In this document: piece after piece, positions 56,401-64,000 of the stretch | How positions within the stretch are numbered: the first letter of the stretch is position 1 | Layout of the letters: each line of letters opens with the position of its first letter | From: Dryocosmus kuriphilus | Taxonomy: Eukaryota > Arthropoda > Insecta > Hymenoptera > Cynipidae | DNA: 64,000 bases | Direction of reading: 5' to 3' | Assembly (NCBI GenBank): GCA_038277395.1 | Contig: CM076194.1 | Span: forward strand, 114,727,417-114,791,416 | Notes under the pieces: generated by a model | Told to the model about the DNA's origin: nothing | Database searches by the model: none | Seen by the model: only the letters and a program-made list of their open reading frames with translations | Program-made: the position numbers and the translations under genes

Positions 56401-57222
56401 TTAATATGGACTTCAAGTGATGCCAAATTTGTTTAAAGTTTCAATTCTCATTATAGCTATAAATGCTTTAATCACGCTCTGAAAATTCTCTGCAGAAGTG
56501 TTCTACACTATGATCGAGGAAACGAGTTTTCAAGAAAGTGCAGTATTATTAGACGACGTGGAAATTAATTTTACCCTCATTAAGTGTTTTTATGAAGAGA
56601 AAAAATTTTTTATCGTGTAGGGATATCATTTCCTCTTCGCCGCCTGTTTTCGCGTACGAGTCACGTTGCCCTTTCCAATAATCTTTAGCGGCTTTGCTAC
56701 TACTGTTTATGATAAGGGACATTTGAAATTAAAAATTGTAATCATCTTGACATTTATTACTTTTACATTTGATGTTTCGAATTTTATTCTTTTATTAAAA
56801 AATAATTTCTGAAAAGCTTTAGCTGAAATATAAAATTTTTAATTGTTTCAATGTTATAGATCTAAACCAATAAAAAATTATTACATCAAATCAGATTTCC
56901 TTAAACTTAATTTGACGATATTCCGAGGTTCCCTATTTTATAGCTGTTGAAAAGACATTCTTACTGACTACTTTAGAAGTAATAAGCTCATGTTTCATAT
57001 TAAAAATTCTTACACGGACATAGACATTAAATATTGTATCGTAATATGGTACAGTAAAATTTGATAGGTATAAGAGAGAGTAAAATTTTAACACAATGAT
57101 AAAATTGCCAAATAGTTTACCTAGTTGACCAGTTCTATGATCCGACACTGACATTCGAAGGTTAATTTAAATGCATTTTAAAAAATTATTGTTTAATACG
57201 TGAAATTCGCTATTTGTGGACA
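53500..57222. other. Long AT-rich stretch without a recognised gene
   Basis: Outside the hammerhead-like segment nothing is recognised. Short frames at 55023-55250 and 56933-57154 lack features. Confidence 0.35.
54012..54068 (+). ncRNA. Candidate hammerhead ribozyme core
   Basis: CTGATGA (54037-54043) and GAAA (54062-54065) flank a perfect 7-bp stem GTCATTG/CAATGAC with a TAC loop, with one extra G before the stem. Upstream, ATTTCC (54017-54022) pairs with GGAATT (54031-54036) in 5 of 6 positions, directly before CTGATGA as stem I should. GTA at 54014-54016 would be the cleavage triplet. Stem III is poor beyond its first pair. Penelope-like elements are known to carry hammerheads, and a Penelope-like endonuclease ends 0.7 kb upstream. 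Activity is not implied. Confidence 0.4.
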
Positions 57223-57511
57223 TTCATATGAAAAGGGCCCTTATGGTCGGTTCTAGTGTAGGAGATACTGATCGCGTTTTTCAAAGTCGATGTCAGGATT
57301 ATTATTTTCGGTACGCTTATGGCACTCGCTAACTTTAGATGCATTTTTCTCGAAAAGCGGTGTTTCGAAGTTCCAATTTCAAAAGTACCTCAACCACTTA
57401 CTTTTCAACCTAGAGGGTTCATTTTGGACTTCAAATGTCGAGAATTTATTCGGCCATATTCTTCTATATGTAACTTTATACCGATTACAAGGGCTCTTTT
57501 CATATGGACAT
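57223..57511. repeat. MITE-like inverted repeat, ~38-bp arms
   Basis: CATATGAAAAGGGCCCTTATGGTCGG at the left has an inverted, diverged copy (CATATGAAAAGAGCCCTTGT) at the right end. The interior has a 109-codon plus-strand frame (57290-57616) that extends past the right arm and shows no domain. Confidence 0.5.
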
Positions 57512-58128
57512 CCTTTTTCTTTTCATTACAAGTGCGGTCGTCCTGAATGCTTATGCGTTTTGAGAAATACGCACAAAATCCATAATTTTTACTGCTTCAG
57601 AGTACACCAAATGTAAATTAACTTTAGATGTTATATGCCTATTGCCTATTGAATATAAAAAAATCGATAACTATAAACCAAATTAATTTTAAATATACAT
57701 AAGTCTTATTTAAATTTAAACAATTTCAGACTATTCGAATCTATAGTCTAAAAAAAGAAATATGTAAATAAAAATGTTGCAATTATTTGAATGGCTCTTG
57801 AAAATTGTTATGCTTTTTAAATGGCCGAATTTTTTATTGCTTGTGTCATAAATTTTTCCAAAAGTTTGAATTTGATACTTTTCCATCGTTTTCCATTAAT
57901 TGGTATGTGTGCTAGGTTCTCGAATTCATAAACTCATTTTTTTATTGACATGGGCGACAGTCGAAAATTTTTTGGAATGACGTGTTATACCCGACCTCCC
58001 GAGAAATTCAAGAGTTTCATGTTGTGATCGCCGCCAATATTTGTTAAGTTCCGAAAAGGTGAGAAGTCACAGTATGTTTAATTTGCTTTCAATATTTAGG
58101 AAGATTTGTCTTTAGTCATGTAGGCTTA
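57512..58128. other. Intergenic DNA
   Basis: Nothing recognised. Confidence 0.35.
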
Positions 58129-59046
58129 CACGGAGAGAACGTGCGGGGTAACTTTACCGTGCCAGCCATGATAATGGAGGGACGAGTGCCAAATAAGGTA
58201 TGAAATACCTTACGCTTTACGATAATTATTACCGATAAATATATTATGTTTAACGCAAAAAAATGAGAAGAGTTACTTTAAAATATGGTAATTCCGAGAG
58301 TAATTTCGAGTGACCAGTGCGAGCTGGAGATTGACAAATAATATGATAGAAAGTTACAGAATTGAGCAGACTATTCCCATCCTAGCATGGTAAACGATCT
58401 TCGATCTCTCCTCGAGAATCACTGACCTTGCAGCGTAACTACCCCACAATATTCATTAAAATGATTAACATTATTTATCTATATTTATTTATCAATTTCT
58501 TTATTATATATTATATTTTATCATTATAAATCATATATTATATAATTCTGGAGTTGAATCCAAAAATATTGTCTATTTTGACGTATCTCATTCTGTTTAC
58601 GAGATACATTATATTTATTCCAATCTTAAACATTTTGAGAAAAATTTTAGATATCTGAAATCGTCGAAACCTGTAGATTCTGAATTTATAACTTTCGCAA
58701 ATGTCATTTCAGAATTAAAAATATTTTATTTCAAATTATTCTTAATCCTTTGCAGCTGACCTTGACGCTAAATTCGATCACCTTGAACCGCCGCGCCGCG
58801 CCGTTACCATCCAGCATGGTAATATTTGTACGCCTATTTTTCCCTGACGGAAAACTCGGTTAACATACTGATTGGTAATAATTATACTAAACTTACCCAT
58901 GTAAGATCCTCGAGGACAATACTTCGAGAAATCCTCCAAATATGGATAAATCTTGCATATATTTGCGTAAGTATTCATTTATTTGTCACTCGTCCCCCCA
59001 TTATCATGCTGGCATGGTAAAAGTGACCCCGCACGTTCTCTCCGTG
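58129..59046. mobile_element. 918-bp MITE with ~75-bp terminal inverted repeats and TA duplication
   Basis: CACGGAGAGAACGTGCGGGG at 58129 has an exact inverted copy ending at 59046, and similarity continues through TTTACC, GCCAGC, ATGATAATGG and GGACGAGTG. TA lies outside both ends (58127-58128 and 59047-59048), as for Tc1/mariner-type elements. The AT-rich interior has no transposase frame. This is the cleanest terminal structure in the window apart from the LTR element. Confidence 0.88.
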
Positions 59047-59779
59047 TAGGATTGTTGATTTTTATGGCTTTCTTAAGTCAAATATACTTGTATGAGTAAT
59101 AACACAAACATAAATATTATATTAATTAATTAGCTTAAAAAAGTTTCAAGAATATTTACATGTGTGGAAACAGTCAAACAGATATGTAAAAATAAATTGG
59201 AGAACATTTTCGTACCAGAATCTTGTATGCAATTGGAAGTCAAGTGAAATGAAATAATGTTAGAAATGAAAAAACGCCGATTAAGTAAGGTTAAATGATT
59301 CATGTCACACTCTTTGTTGCACACGTTTGAGTAAGAAATACGTAAAAACAGAAATTTTCGGTAAATGAATTGATTCAATTTATATATATATATATTGTAT
59401 ATAAATATACAAATTTTTTAAATCATAATCAAGGATTAGCTGTTATGACAATCAGGATAACCCTTTTTGTCAGCACAGGTATACCTGCTCTGGCCTATGG
59501 CAGAACTGAAGAAACAAAGTCTCGCTAAGTGTCAAAACTGAGACATCGAATTTCGTCTTTAGTTCATCTTCAACATGTCTTGATTGGGGGCAATTCAAGT
59601 CGAAATCAAGGCATAGAAGTTTTACACAAGAATTAGTGTGATGAGTTATTGCCATAGGAATGACCTTAATAAAAATAGTAACTCGGTATTTGAAGGTAAT
59701 AAAATATTTAGGGTCTTGAATATGAATAAGGTACCTAGAAAGTTTCTAATGAGCATTATTCTGAAGATATTTTTTTAGA

Positions 59780-60150
59780 TGGATCGCAGTTTCAAAAGAT
59801 GTTTTTACTTGAGCATGCTAGTTATGGAAAACTTTGATTACAAAAATTGTAAGGGGTATCTATAAACTAATTCATTTAAATGAATCTCAGTTTCAAAAGA
59901 TGTTTTTACTTGAGAGAGTTATTTATAAAAAATGGGTGATTAAAACCTTAGCAAAGACACGACCACGACTCATGGGGGCCTCTACAAAGATTACAAATTT
60001 CTTAAAAGGTTTTTTATTCGTTTAATTGATCGTATTTGTTTAATGGATTGTAATTGCAAAATATGTTTTTACTTGAGAAAACTAGTTATAGAATTGCAAT
60101 TTCAAAGAAGTTTTCTACTAGAAAACTTGTTATGGAGAAAATGGTATTAA
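59780..60150. repeat. Degenerate tandem repeat
   Basis: Three diverged units carry TTTCAAAAGATGTTTTTACTTGAG-type words (about 59790, 59890 and 60052) followed by a TAGTTAT(A/G) motif. Spacing is irregular, about 100-165 bp. Confidence 0.6.
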
Positions 60151-60299
60151 GAAAAATATATGAGAAACAGTTTTCAGTTTCTTTCATTAGTTCTGAAAGT
60201 TTATTTGTGGTAACGAAAAGGAAAGGTTTGAGAGAAAGAGTTAAGTTATGGATTTCAGAGAAAATAATCAGTCGATTCCGGGAGGTGATTTCTTAAATC

Positions 60300-62505
60300 T
60301 TTTTGATGAATTAAGTGAGTTTATAGTGGAGAGTCCATAAGCAGGTTCCTTTTTTGATTTTTTGATTTTTTATTTTTTGATTGAAAAAAAGAATTTGATA
60401 CATTAATACTTTAGTGGGAATTTTATAGTGAAATTTTTAGGGAGAACTTTAAAAGTAAATAAAAAAGGTAAAGCATGTTCTGAATTTTCGAGGAAAAATT
60501 TGTAAACATTAAGAAAAATTTGAAACTTATTGAGGAAAAATTTTAAATAAAGAAAAAAAATGTGAAACTTATTCTGAAATTTTTGTTGTATGGGACGGAT
60601 CCTGAACATATGTATATGAAAGTAGACGAAGCCGAGGACGTAAATTTAAATTAAAGTGTAAATTTCTAATAGTTTTAAGTTAATTATATAGATTTTTATG
60701 TGTATTATTATTATTATTAAGTTAAAAGATGTGAGTGAAAAATTGTTGTCTTTGATTGTTGCTTGTATTATTTTTGTATGCTTTCTTTAATATTATTATT
60801 ATTCCTATTTCGTTTAAACTTTATATCCGGTGATCTTGGTTTTTCTTGCGTCATCAGCCACGGATAAGTCAAATGTCAGATGAACTAAAGATGTTATGGA
60901 TTTAATACGCTGTTTGAAATCTCTTTCAACGATGTTGTAATAGGCACAAAATTAGATGGATTGTGTAATTTGGAGTTCGTCTGTTGTCCTTACACAGCAG
61001 CCGAGAACGTTTGGAGGTGACATTAATCGCCACTGGATGCTTTTCTAAATGTTGTTTGGTAACATGATTAAAAAATTACTTCCTACTGCAGAATAGGATA
61101 CCTTAAACATAAATATTGTCAAATAATTAACTTCGGGTTTTATATATACTGAAGTGGTTTCCCTTGTGTTGAAATTTAGAAATATAGGTAAAGGGTGGGG
61201 TTTGAATAGCTGAAATTCATCTGAAGAGAGGCAGGGAACTGTTAATGAAAAAAATAATTGATTTTCGTGAATATGGTATAAGAATTTAGAGAGCGAAGAT
61301 ATTTCCGAGATATGGGAGAAGAAACGAACGTTAATTTAGACCTTATAATCTTTTGACGGAACTTGAAACAACCTTGTTTATCTAGGAGGAATCGAACCTC
61401 CATTAAAATCGAAACCTTTAATAAAATTGTACGGTTTGTGCACCAAGCCAACACGTTGCGCCACGCAATCGAACCCAGATCTTTCGTTTACAATCGACTG
61501 CCTTTACCCCTAAGATACGCAGGCGCTTTAATTTGCATTATACTGTTTTCAGTCTGATTTTATAATAGCTACATATAAATCTTAAGTAAAGGAGTATTCT
61601 TGATTACATGTATTGTGTTAATTTTCTGTTTTCGTAATGCTGAACAGATCGCTGGTTTCCTCTCGACATATCTATACTATCATTAATAACTTTCCTACAT
61701 CTTGGTTTTTCTTTCACTCTAAGTCCTATTTCAGGGCTCAGTGCACGTATAAAAGATTAGATTTCATCTCTTTCTGTATTTTTTAAAAGGATATTGTCTA
61801 CTTGTTCATTGTTATTTCCTCGATTTTATCGATTTCCTTCAAAATTTCGCAATTTCAATATTTCAGAAAAAAGTTTTTCCTATTTAAATTTCCTCTTAAT
61901 TTTGACAAATTTAAACATTTTTCATTTAAGCTTAAAATTGAGTTATTTGTATTATGTTTGTTTCGAACAACGTACGACTACTTCGGCTTTATTTAGCATA
62001 TATTTAAAAATTTCTGGGAAATCCTTCCAAGAATTATCAGGTTCAGTATTTGTTTGGTTATCAGAAGTTTTAGTTTCGAGTTCTTTAGTTAATTTAACGA
62101 GTTTATTCTGGAGTTCGATATGCTGTTGAATTTTGTTTTCCCAAGGGGATGTTTAATAGTCCCGGAGTTAATGACAGCCGGGTAATTTTCGCAAGCTTCA
62201 TTTTTTTGTATGAGTTATCCGTGTAACATATAATAGTAATATGAACATCTACCAACGCACCTCCCCACGACTACAGGAGGGTTACAATTACAGAAAAAAT
62301 TGTGCCTATTAATTGAAACATAAAAAGCTTCGAAAATATCGCCTTCCGCCTAAATTCCACGACAAAATTCGTCTTCCACCCACATAAGTAAGCGCAAAAA
62401 CAATGTAAAAAAAATTTACACCCGCAAGGATGAAATTGATTACAGTGGTTCTTTCTATAGTAAAAAACACAAAAATAATAGTGTTCCACCCATAAGATAC
62501 AACGA
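60300..62505. other. Intergenic AT-rich DNA
   Basis: Apart from the tRNA-like block at 61380-61530, no gene or clear repeat is recognised. TTTTTTGATTTTTTG and ATTATTATT low-complexity tracts occur. Confidence 0.35.
61380..61530 (-). repeat. Tandem tRNA-like sequence (SINE-like)
   Basis: On the minus strand the first module has an A-box-like TATCTTAGGGGTAAAGGC and a B box CTGGGTTCGATTGC. After about 75 bases a second B-box-like GAGGTTCGATTCCTCC follows, with a perfect GGAGG/CCTCC T-arm. Neither folds into a full cloverleaf, so tRNA-derived repeat is the better reading. Confidence 0.5.
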
Positions 62506-62605
62506 AGATCGTCTTCCAGGCCTATGAAGCTGCGCGCTCGGCATGCAGCGCGCGAGCGACACGGCTACGACGCTGCATCTTTACCTGCCTGAAAGACGAT
62601 CGCTG
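62506..62605. repeat. GC-rich imperfect hairpin
   Basis: GATCGTCTTCCAGGC and GCCTGAAAGACGATC (near 62506-62522 and 62589-62603) enclose GCGCGC-rich sequence (GGCATGCAGCGCGCGAGCG). No gene. Confidence 0.55.
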
Positions 62606-63018
62606 TTGTTCTAAATTGTTGAAGGACTATCATGAAGTCTTTTTTTTATATTATACATTTGTTTAGTGAATTATTTTAAACTTTGGCGAATAGTTGTAAT
62701 ATATCTTTTACCGTGAAAATCGATACTTAAATATATTGATGAAATTCGATAAAATCCTTTAAAATAAAAACAAATAAGCAATAATATTACTGTTTTACTA
62801 TGACATCAAGAGATAATTTCGAGGAAAATTACACTAATATCCGAAAAATTCATATTCGAGGTAACATATTGCCTTTTCCCGAAATTTCAATGTATTTTTT
62901 TATTAAAATAGTCGTGATTGAAGGTAAACTTTATTTATTTATTATTATTTAAAGAATTCTATACCTATTTATATGTACAATTATAAACTTATGCTGATCT
63001 TGTATGGCAACCGTAATT

Positions 63019-63520
63019 TCATAACCATTCATCCATATCACATTGATCAACAGAATCATCAGTTTCATCTCAATATCCGAATTATTAATAATTTCGGCAT
63101 CGCCTTCTTCATCTGATTGATCATGGTCTTGTTGTTTTTGTTCTGTATTTATTTCTTTATCTGTAAATATATAAATATAATAATCTATTAATGGATACAT
63201 ACTTATTTTTATATTATTTTTTATGTTTTTCTATAATACCTAGATTTTCTTCTGAGTTTATTGCTATGTCATCGATGGATTTCGAGAATTCATCTCCTTC
63301 GAACAATTGGAAAACAAGTTTTGTTATGTGATTCCTCCCAACTATAGTCAGTGGGAGAAAATTCCGTCAGTTGCGGGAGATAAGCATGACTCCAAAGATG
63401 TGCCATATATGCGGTTCGCTTTAATTGCTTCTGCAGCTCGGCTTCGCAAGGTGGTAATACTGCTCCATCGACATTTTTTGCGTTGGTCCGGAAGATTTCG
63501 TCACCCTCATTTATTTTATT
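63019..63520 (-). pseudogene. 3' end of a spliced gene, frameshifted; family unrecognised
   Basis: Exon 1 (63520-63240) reads VDGAVLPPCEAELQKQLKRT and then YMAHLWSHAYLP; the LPPC...KR..Y...W..A pattern recalls uncharacterised animal proteins seen from memory only. A frameshift near 63300 switches to FEGDEFSKSIDDIAINSEEN. A 79-bp intron with GT (63239-63238) and AG (63162-63161) joins in frame to exon 2 (63160-63019), which is acidic (QQDHDQSDEEGDAEI). After a second frameshift it ends DSVDQCDMDEWL and a stop at 63021-63019. AATAAA words follow near 62935. The 5' part is cut off exactly where a Helentron-like copy starts (63521). It may be a host gene or a transposon-derived gene. Confidence 0.5.
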
Positions 63521-64000
63521 ACATTCTCATCTCAATGAGGAGGTATTAGTTTTATGTGGAAACTGACTTTCGCGGATTTCATCAAATTTCGACGTTTCAT
63601 GATCCCCTGAATCCGAAAAAACATGTTTTACGTTGGTGTCTGTCTGTCTGTTGTCGTTGTCGTTGTTGTCCACGTTGTCATCTGTTCCCACGATAACTTT
63701 CGAAGGACAAAGACTTTGACCATTTTTTGATAAAATACACGGTTTTTGTTTTAATCGAGCAAACGATACTAAAAATCAGAAATTCAAATTTCCACCAAAC
63801 TATGCAAGATACGAAAAAAAATTATAATAAATAAAGTTGTTCACCTTAAAAAGATCTACAAATTTGCTTAAAACTATTTTTTTATCCAATGCGTAGTTTA
63901 TTCATGAAACGTATAATAGTTGTTTTAATAAAAAAATACACTATTGTAAAGCTAATAAGAAAGTTATTAAAAGTTATTGAAAAATCTGACCGCTACTCAG
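63521..64000 (+). mobile_element. Helentron/DINE-1-like element, first unit, runs off the window
   Basis: Begins ACATTCTCATCTCAATGAGG and follows the standard order: GACTTTCGCGGATTTCATCAA, GTTGGTGTCTGTCTGTC, a GTCGTT tract, TCCCACGATAACTTTCGAAGGAC, then tandem units, here shortened by a deletion between 63710 and 63720. It ends at AAAAATCTGACCGCTACTCAG, which is the start of the linker in the two-unit copies. A second unit is expected beyond the window. Confidence 0.75.

Overview
The window is AT-rich eukaryotic DNA crowded with transposable elements. The mix (canonical Helitron, Helentron/DINE-1-like elements, BEL/Pao, a Ty3/gypsy-like element with a Lys-type primer site, a Penelope-like fragment, TA-target MITEs, a THAP-type ORF) points to an arthropod, most likely an insect; the species cannot be named from sequence alone. 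There is no operon structure, no rRNA and no CRISPR array. I see no complete host gene: every recognisable coding region is part of a mobile element, or is a broken or partial fragment.

Layout. 0.9-7.0 kb: two foldback elements built from TATCCGG-type sub-repeats (1037-2166, the first nested in an outer inverted-repeat element 940-2387; and 5876-7001), an 840-bp palindrome (2821-3660), and the first copy of a Helentron/DINE-1-like family (3668-4749). 10-17.2 kb: a two-unit copy of that family (about 10300-12546), then 15 bp later the 3' end of a decayed canonical Helitron on the minus strand (Rep plus PIF1 helicase). 17.6-26.3 kb: inverted repeats, a palindromic MITE, another two-unit Helentron-like copy (20208-22401, minus), a cluster of seven TTCTAGAA sites, and scattered copies of an unrecognised repeat here called R3. 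26.3-35.1 kb: mostly featureless, with a CpG-rich candidate first exon near 30.1-30.8 kb.

35165-41356 is the best-preserved element: two 2021-bp LTRs, each carrying eight copies of a 130-bp minisatellite, a 4-bp target duplication, a Lys-type primer binding site and only gag and protease between the LTRs. 41.9-46.8 kb: a 989-bp palindromic foldback, a Helentron-like fragment joined to an acidic coding exon, and a TA-target element split by a SINE-like structured insertion. 47-54.1 kb: a tRNA-like gene, a partial THAP ORF, a decayed BEL/Pao pol with one LTR (minus), and a Penelope-like GIY-YIG endonuclease fragment followed 0.7 kb later by a candidate hammerhead ribozyme core. 58.1-59.0 kb is a clean MITE. 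The window closes with a spliced gene remnant (63019-63520, minus) abutting the 5' end of another Helentron-like copy that runs off the edge.

Most notable: (1) the Helentron-like family, with an 11-bp asymmetric inverted repeat, 3' hairpin, 145-157-bp internal tandem repeats, an extra internal end signal and a conserved two-unit architecture; (2) the gag-protease-only element with minisatellite-loaded giant LTRs; (3) the hammerhead-like fold downstream of the Penelope-like endonuclease.
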